64,000 nt of DNA from Aegicerativicinus sediminis (GCF_015476115.1 NZ_CP064295.1:1792001-1856000), one strand, 5' to 3'; positions 44,447 to 53,092 are shown, numbered from the stretch's first letter. Numbers and translations: made by a program. The notes: a model not told the origin generated them from the sequence alone.

Positions 44447-44526
44447 AATTTTGGTTAGTTATAATAAAGGAAAAAGGTTATTTGGCAGCGGATCTTTTAA
44501 TGCCGCTTATAATATCTTGTGATGAG

Positions 44527-45384
44527 TTAATCGGGATAATATTGTGTTACAATCATCTTTCCATTTGGCGACCAATGAGCTCTACCTACTTTAATATCTT
44601 GTGGCGTTACTCTATATTCCTTACTCGACTCGAGATTTATTACCCAAAGGGAATAGTAACCATTGGCTCTTCTGGAGAATAGTATATTCAAACCATCAGG
44701 TGACCAGTCTGGACGTTCGTCATAATAGGCATTTTGAGTTAGTCGCATTTGTCTTGAACCGTCGGGTTTCATTATATAAATCTCACTATTTCCGTCTCGT
44801 TCTGAATTAAACGCAATCCAATTTCCGTCAGGAGAAAAAGTTGGGTCTGTATTGTCGGTGTTCGAAAATGTGAGTTGTGTAACGTTTGAGCCATCAGCAT
44901 TCATTAGATAAATCTCGCGATTACCTGTTCTATCTGAGGAAAATACCACTTTTAATCCGTCTGGCGACCAATCTGCCCAACCATCTCTGGAAGGATTTTC
45001 TGTAAGTCTAATCCTGTTTTTTCCATCACGATTCATCACCCAAACATCCGTATTGGAGCCAGCATCATATTGGAATAATAATTTTGAGCCGTCACTCGAC
45101 CAAGCCCCATGATCTTCTTTAGCATTATCAAAAGTGAGCCTGATAACCTCGGTTCCGTTGGGCTTCATTTGATATAAATCGTTAGAACTTTCTCTATTTG
45201 AATCAAAGACTATTAAACTTCCATCCGGGGACCATTCGGGTTCTTCATCTGCAAATTCATTGTGGGTAAGCCTAACCAATTCCTTGGTCTCAAGGTTGAA
45301 AATTGCTATTTCACTCGGTGTTCTCTGTGAATAAAGGATTTCTTGAAAAAAGAGTAAGGGCATTAGTGAAAGTAAAATTCTCAA
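44527..45384 (-). CDS. Exported TolB-like PD40 beta-propeller protein
   Basis: 285 residues consisting of a signal peptide (LLSLMPLLFFQEILYSQ) and six to seven PD40 repeats of the form PxWSPDGxxIxFxS: PEWSPDGSLIVFDSNRESS, DWSPDGLKVVFSSDRTG, TFSPDGNWIAFNSERDG, DWSPDGLNILFSRRANG, HWSPNGKMIVTQYYPD. Such propellers bind proteins or small ligands in the periplasm, as in TolB and S9 peptidase N-domains. No enzymatic domain is attached. Function unknown beyond that. Confidence 0.9.
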   Translation of the reverse strand: MRILLSLMPLLFFQEILYSQRTPSEIAIFNLETKELVRLTHNEFADEEPEWSPDGSLIVFDSNRESSNDLYQMKPNGTEVIRLTFDNAKEDHGAWSSDGSKLLFQYDAGSNTDVWVMNRDGKNRIRLTENPSRDGWADWSPDGLKVVFSSDRTGNREIYLMNADGSNVTQLTFSNTDNTDPTFSPDGNWIAFNSERDGNSEIYIMKPDGSRQMRLTQNAYYDERPDWSPDGLNILFSRRANGYYSLWVINLESSKEYRVTPQDIKVGRAHWSPNGKMIVTQYYPD

Positions 45385-45548
45385 TTGCAGTATATTGGGT
45401 TATGCAGAACATCGGCTTGGCTGGAATTCGGTTGTGAGGAAATTGGTAAGAATTTCGAACTAGGAATCGAGCTAAGTTAAAGGTAATGATTTTTGGTTTG
45501 CATATTGCAAGCAATGTTCGTTTCCATTATTGGGCTTTCGTAATTTTA

Positions 45549-46300
45549 TCAATTGTGATCGATATATTCTTCCATTTTTTCTCTTAAAATCTTTGTTTTA
45601 CTTAAATATTCCTTGGTTTCATTCAAGTTTATTAAATAAATTCCTGAGAACATTTTTAGAGACTCAACATATTCAACATTTTCCAAGAGTTGCGCATAAT
45701 TTGTCGGAATTTGAATGCGTCTCTGATTTTTGTCCATTTTGGTTACGAAAATCGTCCTAGGAAATTTTAAAATGTAATTGTAAAAATCATCCCTCAACTC
45801 GGTATATATTCCTTTTGTAGATTCTATTGTAACAGTATAATATTCTCCAATATTTGATCTTAAGGAATCATTTTGAATCATATCCAATCCTGAGGATTTC
45901 AAAGATTCATATCCACTTGTTTTTATGTTAAGACCGGGTAATTGATGAATTAAGGCAAAATGTCTCGATAAAATAGAGTCATAAGGCAATTTATTTTCAA
46001 GATGGTTTATCACATGAGTAAAAATTTTCATAATAGAATCACGTCCAATGTCATAAGTATGCATTAATCTGATTTGAGCATTATTTTCATTTACGATTAA
46101 ATCTGAAATGATTTCTTTTAGAATTACTTTTTCCTTTTCTTTTGTTTTTCTTAATTCATTCCAATTATTTACCTGTAATGCAAGTAGAATTCCAATCATT
46201 ACAAGAATAACTTCACCAATTGCATATTTTAAATACTTTCTTGTTTTGTTTTGTTTTTCTGCATAAGATGGTATCGTATTTTGCTAAAGAATTGTATCAT
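45549..46300 (-). pseudogene. DUF6090 copy 11, frameshifted by a pentanucleotide repeat
   Basis: The ATG at 46298-46300 starts MIQFFSKIRYHLMQKNKT, the expected anchor, then runs into TKQESI and a stop. Three tandem AAAAC units (plus-strand TTGTTTTGTTTTGTTTTT at 46241-46258) sit there. Removing one unit restores KNKTRKYLKYAIGEVILVMIGILLALQVNNWNE in one frame with the 216 codons downstream. The remaining part from 46199 is otherwise intact, with IKTSGYESLKSSGLDMIQND as the central block, close to copy 15. Either a phase-variable gene in the off state or a dying copy. Confidence 0.78.
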
Positions 46301-46471
46301 TATTTAATGGTTGATTATTTTAAAGCACGGTACTTTGACGTTGATGCTGTGTTATGCAGAAATTAGTCGGAAATTCGGTGTTGGAACCTGTATGGATGGT
46401 AGGCTACACTAGTTTAGCTTAAGCATCCACCCTAAGAGCAATGAATTATAGCCAATGTTATGGGCTATTAT

Positions 46472-47428
46472 TTATTGACTTTTATGTGTTTTGATTTCCT
46501 CTTCAGTAAATCCTAGAAATTTTGCCGCGTTATTATAAAAAATATCTTCCTTTTGTTTTAATGTTAGAAAATCAGCTGAATTAACTGCCTCAATAGCATC
46601 ATCAATTGTTTCTACCCAAATCATTTGATCGGTTCCAAACATAATCCTTTCGCCAAAGCCAGCATCCACTAATCCTTTTAAGAAATGGTGAAATTCTTTT
46701 CTTGGTAAAACCCAATCAATTACACCAAGGCCAACATATACTTGCGGGTGCGCATACATCAGTGCTTTTAAATCTTCAAGATATGGCCATGCCGCATGCA
46801 TGATATATATTTTGATATTAGGCCTATTAAAAAGTATTTCTTCAAACTGTAGCGGCTTTCCTTGAAATGCCCTTGTTTTAGGATATGCAAAATATGCACC
46901 GCCAGGAGGACCTCCGGGGAATAAATGATATCCAATGGGAATATCTAATTCTACAGCTAAATCAAAATATTTGTTTAGGCTTTCGCCTGTTGGCAATATG
47001 CCATCATAATTGGGAGCTACTTCACCAATTACTTTGAGTTTTCCACTCTTAAACCTTTGCCGAAGCTCATCGATGGAATTATGATGGTCATTCCCAATTA
47101 TAATTTTTTCTGGAGCATAGTCAAACCAAAGTTCGCCATCACTAACCATCGCTTTTACAACATTGTGTTCCTCATATTTAGCTAAGGTTTCAATTCTTAA
47201 CGAATCTACGGTGGAAGAAGCTTTATATGTTTTGCCTGTTAAAGGATTTAAATAGTCGTTACCTCCAAAAAATATTTGATCAAATGCATGACAATGCATA
47301 TCTATAATAGGGCCAGAATAATTTGGTGATTCATTTTCCTTAATTGTAGTTTGAACCTTTTGATCATGCCTAATACAAGAAATGACTTGTAGAACCAGTA
47401 ACCCTGTTATTAATTTTTGTGTTTTCAT
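46472..47428 (-). CDS. Exported metal-dependent amidohydrolase (TIM barrel)
   Basis: 318 residues with a lipobox-like signal (GLLVLQVISCIRHD). The metal motif is PIIDMHCHAFDQ (HxH), a further histidine is in YHLFPGGPPGG and another in IKIYIMHAAWPYLEDLKAL, and the catalytic Asp is in IMFGTDQMIW, all in amidohydrolase order. This matches the amidohydrolase_2 (ACMSD-like) group that decarboxylates or hydrolyses small carboxylates. Substrate unknown. Confidence 0.9.
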   Translation of the reverse strand: MKTQKLITGLLVLQVISCIRHDQKVQTTIKENESPNYSGPIIDMHCHAFDQIFFGGNDYLNPLTGKTYKASSTVDSLRIETLAKYEEHNVVKAMVSDGELWFDYAPEKIIIGNDHHNSIDELRQRFKSGKLKVIGEVAPNYDGILPTGESLNKYFDLAVELDIPIGYHLFPGGPPGGAYFAYPKTRAFQGKPLQFEEILFNRPNIKIYIMHAAWPYLEDLKALMYAHPQVYVGLGVIDWVLPRKEFHHFLKGLVDAGFGERIMFGTDQMIWVETIDDAIEAVNSADFLTLKQKEDIFYNNAAKFLGFTEEEIKTHKSQ

Positions 47429-47445
47429 AATTAAAGTGTTATGTC

Positions 47446-47497
47446 CATAACGGTTTCATATAACCATCATTTTTATTTGCGGTTATATATTGTTATG
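47446..47497. repeat. Palindromic element, short (52 bp)
   Basis: Arms CATAACGGTTTCATATAACC and the reverse complement of GGTTATATATTGTTATG pair as CATAAC plus TATAACC boxes, with extra bases in the start-side arm (GGTTTCA against AATA). This is the same arm asymmetry as the larger elements, with a core of only about 14 bases. It begins 18 bp before the amidohydrolase start. Confidence 0.6.
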
Positions 47498-47577
47498 CTT
47501 CTGTTAGTTCTTTTAATTAAGTTTTTTCATTCCTTGAGTTTGGCATAACCCATGAATTTTAATGTTTTGCCGATATA

Positions 47578-48303
47578 TTAATTATAAGACACTATTGTTT
47601 TGTCAAGAATTGGAAGAATTTGCCTGATATTGTTTGCACCTCTCTCCAATGCTTTTGATGTGTCTTTTATGTTAGTAATGTTTAGTTTCAGGGAGGTAAG
47701 AAAATATTGGTCCGACTTGAGATTTTCATAGTCTGCAGGGATACCTCGTTCATTCCATTCCCAATCTAGAAAATGGTTTCGAATATAGGGAAGGTATACA
47801 GTAAAAAATTCGTGTTCATCGTCTGCTGTATCATCATTGATTTCTTTAATAGATGTAGTGTAGTAGTTCACCAATTTATTCCTGAGTTCTTTATTTTTTA
47901 ATCGTTCCAATCCAAATTTTTTCATTAGTTGATAACCATTGTCTATAAGAACAATTCGTCTATAAATCAGCACTCTTCCAAGATCATACTCTAAAGAGTC
48001 GTATGGAATACTGCCCTTTTCTAACGCATTGATTACCGTTGATTGAATATTTATGTCCTCTAATCTTTCGATATAAGTTTGATGAATGTTTAGACTATCG
48101 CTAATCAGATTGCTACGTACCTCAATGAGCACATCCGCAATTTCCCTGTTGAATTTCCTTTGTTCGTTCCAATTATTAATTTGAAGCGCGATTAATATCC
48201 CTATAACAACAAGAACAATTTCTCCGATTGCGTATTTAAAATACTTTCCAGTTTTATTTTTCTCCATAAGGTCGTGGTGGATTCGTCTATAAAACTTAAA
48301 CAT
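47578..48303 (-). CDS. DUF6090 family membrane protein (copy 12)
   Basis: 241 residues. The anchor is unusual at its tip (MFKFYRRIHHDLMEKNKTGK), then YFKYAIGEIVLVVIGILIAL. The central block is YQLMKKFGLERLKNKELRNK (about 123-142), where the S/T-G pair is FG. Mid-region sequences mention DDTADDEHEFFTVYLPYI, strongly acidic. It precedes the long element at 48428, with about 125 bp between that element and its start. Confidence 0.87.
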   Translation of the reverse strand: MFKFYRRIHHDLMEKNKTGKYFKYAIGEIVLVVIGILIALQINNWNEQRKFNREIADVLIEVRSNLISDSLNIHQTYIERLEDINIQSTVINALEKGSIPYDSLEYDLGRVLIYRRIVLIDNGYQLMKKFGLERLKNKELRNKLVNYYTTSIKEINDDTADDEHEFFTVYLPYIRNHFLDWEWNERGIPADYENLKSDQYFLTSLKLNITNIKDTSKALERGANNIRQILPILDKTIVSYN

Positions 48304-48348
48304 GGTCTAATTTAAGCATTTATTAAGTCTGCAAGCGGCTATCTCGCC

Positions 48349-48369
48349 CAAATGTCCACAGGACATTTG
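48349..48369. repeat. Perfect 21-bp inverted repeat
   Basis: CAAATGTCC, spacer ACA, GGACATTTG: an exact hairpin 46-66 bp before the start of DUF6090 copy 12, in the 369-bp non-coding interval 48304-48672. It could be an operator or a stem of a leader RNA. It has no T-run for a terminator. Confidence 0.5.
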
Positions 48370-48427
48370 ATTTAGTATGTAAATATGGAATCAATTATCT
48401 CATTGATTATTAGTTTCTTATAATGAA

Positions 48428-48644
48428 GCACAACGGTTTTGTGGATGGCTCGTTGCGGTAGGCGGCCTAGCTTGGCTTCGAATCAAAAACACGGTAGTGT
48501 TTCGTGGGAAGCAGCGTAAGCCGCGTGCGAATCAGCCGTGATGGCTGAGCTGCTTACCGAGTTTTATCGGAAGTAATTTAAAATAAATGTACGAGAATTA
48601 ATCAATTTGCTCAACTTAAGCAATGGGTGTTATACTGTGTTAGC
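48428..48644. repeat. attC-like palindromic element, long (217 bp)
   Basis: Starts GCACAACGGTTTTGTGG and ends CAATGGGTGTTATACTGTGTTAGC. The middle holds a GC-rich nested hairpin region (CAGCCGTGATGGCTGAGC at about 48533-48550 and two CGGTA/TACCG-type arms). It is the longest element and opens the continuous cassette-like array that runs to the window end. Ends 29 bp before the stop side of DUF6090 copy 13. Confidence 0.65.
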
Positions 48645-48672
48645 CTTTCGTAATCTATTTGAAACAACGAAA

Positions 48673-49407
48673 TTATTCCTTGCCACTGTTACTTAGAAAT
48701 ATTATTCTATTTATTGCTTTTCGAATTTCATCGTCTTCATTTTCTACAACGTTCAACAAAGTATTTACATCTCGGTGTCGGTCGTTAATTAAATTCTCAA
48801 ATTCTATTGAGTTTAAAAATGATAAATCAACGCGGTCATCATCTAATCCTTTAATATAGGGCTGTGGGATTCTTTTCGCCAAATAGGGAATTATGGTATG
48901 TCTGGTATAATTTATTGTTTGCTCCTCTCTTTCAAAATAATCAGATATCAAGTCATCCCATTGAATTAGCAATGTTCGAAGTTCCGTATTTGAAATAATT
49001 TCAAAAGATGATGTATTGATTAAAGTTGAAATCGATCCCATCGATAGATCTGCAGAACCAAGGTTTCGTAGCTGACCTAATGCTCTTGATAAGGAGTCTT
49101 TATCTATTTCATTTTGGACTAAAGGGAATGACTTTCTTAAATAGTTACAATGGTTTCGAACAAGAGTATAAGTTATAATGGTGCTTTCCAGCTCTTTTTT
49201 ATTGAATTTAAATTCAGTATTAATTTCTTTTAGCAACAAGCTTTCACTTAGGGAATTGATTCGTTTTTGGTTCCAATTATTAATTGATAGTGCAATCAAA
49301 ATTCCAATCACAACAAGCACAATTTCCCCAATAGCATAGACCAGATACTTGCTGAATTTGTTTTCAGTCAGTAATTTTTGTCGAAATTTTCGGAAGAATT
49401 TGATCAT
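48673..49407 (-). CDS. DUF6090 family membrane protein (copy 13), cassette 1
   Basis: 244 residues. From about codon 10 to 33 the DNA is nearly identical to copy 14 (roughly 65 of 66 bases), yet the rest differs. Central block ISTLINTSSFEIISNTELRT (about 125-144) lacks the glycine. The C-terminal segment is Asp/Arg-rich (DDDRVDLSFLNSIEFENLIN). First gene of a run of 14 units bounded by palindromic elements. Confidence 0.88.
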   Translation of the reverse strand: MIKFFRKFRQKLLTENKFSKYLVYAIGEIVLVVIGILIALSINNWNQKRINSLSESLLLKEINTEFKFNKKELESTIITYTLVRNHCNYLRKSFPLVQNEIDKDSLSRALGQLRNLGSADLSMGSISTLINTSSFEIISNTELRTLLIQWDDLISDYFEREEQTINYTRHTIIPYLAKRIPQPYIKGLDDDRVDLSFLNSIEFENLINDRHRDVNTLLNVVENEDDEIRKAINRIIFLSNSGKE

Positions 49408-49466
49408 CAGAGGTGAGTTTCATTAAAGATATGATATTTAATGAATTGAAGTTCCTGAATAATAAA

Positions 49467-49526
49467 GCACAACGGATCAGCTTTGGTTCGTGTTCCGAAG
49501 GACATGAACTATAGCCGTAGTTGTGC
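49467..49526. repeat. attC-like palindromic element, short (60 bp)
   Basis: GCACAACGGATCAGCTTTGG on the start side, CCGTAGTTGTGC on the far side, with an inner hairpin TTCGTGTTCCGAAGGACATGAA. The far arm overlaps the last codons of DUF6090 copy 14. It is followed by a T-run on the plus strand. Confidence 0.7.
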
Positions 49527-50267
49527 TTTTTTTATTATTATCTCTTCATTTAGCATTTTGAGTACCGATTTAGCTCTTGATAAATCCTTTTTAAAGACAA
49601 TAAGAAGACTTTGTAAAGCGCCTTTTCTATATCTTAAAGAATTTCTGAAAAATATACTTTGACCATATGCAAAGGGTTGTTTCTTTTGAATGTCAGGATC
49701 AATAGAGTCAGATGGTGCAAACATTGAGAAGTCATCCAATTCGAAAAATTTAGGGGCTAGAATATTTCTATTGTATTCTACATAGGCATCAGTCCAGGCT
49801 CTGGAATTAAGACTAAATTGAATATAGTAGTTTTGAATGGAATCAGTCAGCTGAGCGTTTTTTATTAGATTGAGTTCTCCTGTAGATTTCAGATTTTCCC
49901 AAGTTGTCGTTTCTAAATTAATATTGACAGCATCTAACATTGGTCTAATAATATTGATTGAAAATCGATCTAATTTTTCATTATTAATTTCATCCTCTAT
50001 AATATTCAATTTATCAAGGGAGCTTTGGATTTGTGATATTCCTTTATGAAAAGTTGCAGTATCGGTTTGAATATTAGTGTTAAGCTTCTTCAAAACATCT
50101 AGTTCTGTTTTCGCGTCTTTTCGATCCTGATTCCATGAATTGATCTGTACAGCGAGTAAAATTCCAATCACTACAAGCACAATTTCCCCAATAGCATAGA
50201 CCAGATACTTGCTGAATTTGTTTTCAGGGAGTAGTTTTTGTCTAATTTTTCTAAAGAATTTTATCAT
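49509..50267 (-). CDS. DUF6090 family membrane protein (copy 14), cassette 2
   Basis: 252 residues, anchor MIKFFRKIRQKLLPENKFSK. Central block TWENLKSTGELNLIKNAQLT (about 120-139), followed by ILAPKFFELDDFSMFAPSD. The last seven residues KKAQLRL are encoded by the arm of the palindromic element at 49467-49526 (GCACAAC gives AQL), so the ORF ends inside the element. Upstream another element of type A carries its promoter motif. Confidence 0.88.
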   Translation of the reverse strand: MIKFFRKIRQKLLPENKFSKYLVYAIGEIVLVVIGILLAVQINSWNQDRKDAKTELDVLKKLNTNIQTDTATFHKGISQIQSSLDKLNIIEDEINNEKLDRFSINIIRPMLDAVNINLETTTWENLKSTGELNLIKNAQLTDSIQNYYIQFSLNSRAWTDAYVEYNRNILAPKFFELDDFSMFAPSDSIDPDIQKKQPFAYGQSIFFRNSLRYRKGALQSLLIVFKKDLSRAKSVLKMLNEEIIIKKAQLRL

Positions 50268-50291
50268 TTGTCAATGGTTGGTTATAATGAA

Positions 50292-50420
50292 GCACAACGG
50301 TTTGTATAACCTAGCGATGCGTTGGCCTTAGACTAATATAGTAAAATGAGGGAACTTTGGTTGGTGAATGGGTTCCGATTAGGAAGCCACAAAGCAATGG
50401 GAATTATACGGTGTCTTAGC
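50292..50420. repeat. attC-like palindromic element, type A (129 bp)
   Basis: GCACAACGGTTTGTATAACC on the start side, AAGCAATGGGAATTATACGGTG on the far side, with the shared type A middle GAGGGAACTTTGGTTGGTGAATGG. It begins 25 bp before the start of copy 14 and ends 9 bp after the stop of the 244-residue membrane gene. Confidence 0.78.
50333..50340 (-). promoter_or_regulatory. Repeated promoter motif, variant TATATTAG, inside palindrome
   Basis: CTAATATA on plus, TATATTAG on the coding strand, 66-73 bp before DUF6090 copy 14. One change from the majority box. Confidence 0.45.
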
Positions 50421-50428
50421 CACGTTCC

Positions 50429-51163
50429 TTACATTCCTTTTCCAATTACAGCATGACAGAAATCTATCCACCATTGCCATTTACCCACTATTCCAATAGC
50501 TAGTGTGTAAAACGATACACCAATTAGGGTGAATAGGTAAGAATTATAAACTTTTTTTTCCTTTTTATGATCTAGATAAATTAAATAGAGAAGAGGAATA
50601 AGAGTAGTAACAAACCAACATAAATGTACAACTTGAAGATAGCTTAATGGCGGATTTCCCTCATAGGCACCTAACAATGGAAAATAAACTAATCTTGCAG
50701 TTGCTGGTAATAAAATCCAAAACACTGTTGAAATCAACCATCTCGCATGGACATTTGTTTTTTTTGCATTCAAGACACCTAAAATTACACATATACTGAA
50801 ACCTATAAGGGCGCAAATATCACCAAAGGAAAATCCGTACTTCAATACATTGGGCAAAAAATCATTTACTACTTGGTAGGGGATAACTTGAAACGCTGAA
50901 AACACAACAGCCCCAGCCAAGAACACACCAATTACCCCCAATTTTTTATGATACTTTAAGGGTTTGTTATGAATTAACCATGGCTGCAGGACTACCAAAA
51001 TATACCAAGCGGTAGCTGATAATCCATGTATATGTTGGCGCCATGGAGCATCGCTAAATCTGCTCCAATAGGAGAGATAAAATCCGGCTATAGTCAGGGC
51101 AAATGGAATCAATAGCCAAAAATGAGCTTTGGGAAACAAATTTATATTTAGTTTATTTTCCAT
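50429..51163 (-). CDS. Multi-spanning membrane protein (DUF2306-like in shape), cassette 3
   Basis: 244 residues with seven hydrophobic segments. Histidines at intervals (APWRQHIHGLSATAW, LKYHKKLGVIG, NVHARWLISTVFW, QVVHLCWFVTTL) lie near the ends of membrane helices, in a layout like DUF2306 or b561-type haem-binding proteins, so a haem or metal role is possible but not shown. Flanked exactly by two type A palindromes, with its promoter motif 62 bp upstream within one. Confidence 0.78.
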   Translation of the reverse strand: MENKLNINLFPKAHFWLLIPFALTIAGFYLSYWSRFSDAPWRQHIHGLSATAWYILVVLQPWLIHNKPLKYHKKLGVIGVFLAGAVVFSAFQVIPYQVVNDFLPNVLKYGFSFGDICALIGFSICVILGVLNAKKTNVHARWLISTVFWILLPATARLVYFPLLGAYEGNPPLSYLQVVHLCWFVTTLIPLLYLIYLDHKKEKKVYNSYLFTLIGVSFYTLAIGIVGKWQWWIDFCHAVIGKGM

Positions 51164-51181
51164 ATTAATAAGCTTTCAATT

Positions 51182-51311
51182 GGCTACAACGGTTTGTATA
51201 TCGCAGCGATGCGTTGGTCTTAGACTAAGATAGTAAAATGAGGGGACTTAGGTTGGCGAGTGGATCGCGATTAGGAATTCACGAAGTAATGGGCGTTATA
51301 CGGTGTTAGCC
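51182..51311. repeat. attC-like palindromic element, type A (130 bp)
   Basis: GGCTACAACGGTTTGTATATCG on the start side, GTAATGGGCGTTATACGGTGTTAGCC on the far side, so here the outermost boxes are GGCTA/TAGCC rather than GCACAAC. The middle has the type A text with small changes (GGGGACTTAGGTTGGCGAG). Begins 19 bp before a start and ends 18 bp after a stop. Confidence 0.78.
51225..51232 (-). promoter_or_regulatory. Repeated promoter motif (TATCTTAG) inside palindrome
   Basis: The plus strand reads ACTAAGATAGTAAAATGA, 62-69 bp before the start of the 244-residue membrane protein. Confidence 0.55.
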
Positions 51312-51328
51312 ACTATTTTTTCAAGGTG

Positions 51329-53092
51329 CTATTTTAAATTCGAAGCCTTGTTGATATGAAATTGTCCTTTATGTACCACGCCTATTACTTCAATATCTTT
51401 TATTTCCATAGGGTTTACCTTAAAAGGATTTTTTCCTAAGATGACAAAGTCCGCTTGTTTGCCTTCTTTTATGGAACCAATCCTGTCTTCTAGACTTAAC
51501 GTTCTTGCGGCATCAATAGTAATGCCCTGCAGGCCTTCAAAAACACTTAGACGCTGATCTTGTGAGAATTTACTATCTTCTGAAGTTACTCGATTAATGG
51601 CAGTCCATGCCAAAGTGAGGGGCTCAACCGGTGCCATGGCAAAATCAGAATGAAAAGAAACAGGAACTCCTCGCGAGACCAGAGATTTAATCCTTACCAA
51701 ATTTTCTCCTCTGTCTTTTCCCAATCCTATTTCAGAATATTTATCTGCCAAGGCCCATAGATAGTATGGGTTTACTGAAGCTTCTATTCCTAGTTCGGCT
51801 ATTTGTTTTGCCATTTCATCCGTAAAATACCCCATATGATGAAGCGTAAGTTGATGATTTTCTCGAGGATGTTGGTCTTGTAGTTCTTCTACATTGTCAA
51901 CCACCATTTGAATTCCTAAATCGCCATTTGCATGAATATGAAGTTTATAATCATCATTCCAATAGAGTGCTATTTGTTCTTTAAGCAAATTTAATGGAGT
52001 CATCCACTCCCCGTGATGACCATCGGTATAATCCTCCTTCATCTGCATTAATTGAGAGTAAATAGCGCCATCTGAAAAGAGTTTGATTTGTTTGGGTAAG
52101 AAAGTTATGTTTTTTGTATTGAAACTATCTGCTAATGTTTCAGCATATTGCTTGGCATTTTCGTTGTTGTTTCCTTTCATTCCATACAACTGTGTGCCAT
52201 TTGGAATTAAATATATATCGTATGGAGGGTTTTTGTCCATCTCTAATTTCAGATAATTGTATTCCAAATCGAAATTGGAACTCGGGAAACCTGGTTCGGC
52301 AATGGTTGTAATGCCATTTTTAAGTATTAGTTGGGTCATTTGCTCTAAACCATTTAAATACTTATCCTTAGAAAAGAACAAGTGACCTATTTTAGGAACC
52401 AAAGCCATCCAGCCACCTTCAAAGAAATGCCCCTTTTCCCAATCTACTTGTGGGTTATCTTTAAATTCCTCTTCTTTTATGCCCATCATCTTAATGGCGG
52501 CATCGTTCACAAAAATTTCATGGAAGGAGCGGTGTATGATACCTACGGGTTTATTGCCTGCAATTTTATTCAATATCTCCCTATTCAGTTCCCCATGCCA
52601 GAGTTGATGGTATCCCCAAATAAAAAAAATTGCTTCTTCAGTGGCGTTATTGTCAATTGATTCAGTAATTCGTCCAATATAATTTTCATGCCCTGAAACA
52701 CCTTTTTTGGTTTCATTGGGTAAGACCCAATCATAAGGTGCAATTATCTCATTGGGTAAAACCGTGGCCGCAATAGATGGATGAAGATGTGGCTCGATGA
52801 ATCCTGGCATCATGGTATCTCCGTTCAGGTTATGTTTTTTAGCTTTTCCTTCAAATTGTTCCAACGCTTCTTCCTTGCTCCCAACAAAGATTATTTTACC
52901 TTCTCTTACAACTACAGCTTCTGCATATTTTGGCTCGTCACCTTCCATCGTGATGATATCCCCATTATAGTAAATGGTTTGTTGCATTTGGTATGGCTCC
53001 GCTGCTGCTTCCGCCTTACCTCCCTGAGGTTTATTGTTACATGCTATTAGCAGTAGACTTATACTAAATAAAAATCCAAAAGCGTTTTTCAT
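51329..53092 (-). CDS. YtcJ-like amidohydrolase, lipoprotein, cassette 4
   Basis: 587 residues with lipobox (LLIACNNKP) after a signal peptide. The amidohydrolase_3 core has GDTMMPGFIEPHLHPSI (metal HxH), KLHIHANGDLGIQ, LTLHHMGYF and VPVSFHSDFAMAPVEPL with the Asp, then the terminal composite barrel GSIKEGKQADFVILGKNPF. These enzymes hydrolyse N-acyl or cyclic amides. Flanked by a type A element downstream and a type B element upstream. It is the largest cassette in the array. Confidence 0.9.
   Translation of the reverse strand: MKNAFGFLFSISLLLIACNNKPQGGKAEAAAEPYQMQQTIYYNGDIITMEGDEPKYAEAVVVREGKIIFVGSKEEALEQFEGKAKKHNLNGDTMMPGFIEPHLHPSIAATVLPNEIIAPYDWVLPNETKKGVSGHENYIGRITESIDNNATEEAIFFIWGYHQLWHGELNREILNKIAGNKPVGIIHRSFHEIFVNDAAIKMMGIKEEEFKDNPQVDWEKGHFFEGGWMALVPKIGHLFFSKDKYLNGLEQMTQLILKNGITTIAEPGFPSSNFDLEYNYLKLEMDKNPPYDIYLIPNGTQLYGMKGNNNENAKQYAETLADSFNTKNITFLPKQIKLFSDGAIYSQLMQMKEDYTDGHHGEWMTPLNLLKEQIALYWNDDYKLHIHANGDLGIQMVVDNVEELQDQHPRENHQLTLHHMGYFTDEMAKQIAELGIEASVNPYYLWALADKYSEIGLGKDRGENLVRIKSLVSRGVPVSFHSDFAMAPVEPLTLAWTAINRVTSEDSKFSQDQRLSVFEGLQGITIDAARTLSLEDRIGSIKEGKQADFVILGKNPFKVNPMEIKDIEVIGVVHKGQFHINKASNLK

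Noticed and set aside
49527-49540. T-run after the short palindrome as a Rho-independent terminator
   Set aside because: The T-run is on the plus strand, where no gene reads toward it. On the minus strand it is an A-run inside the coding end of copy 14, so it does not fit as a terminator for the array genes.
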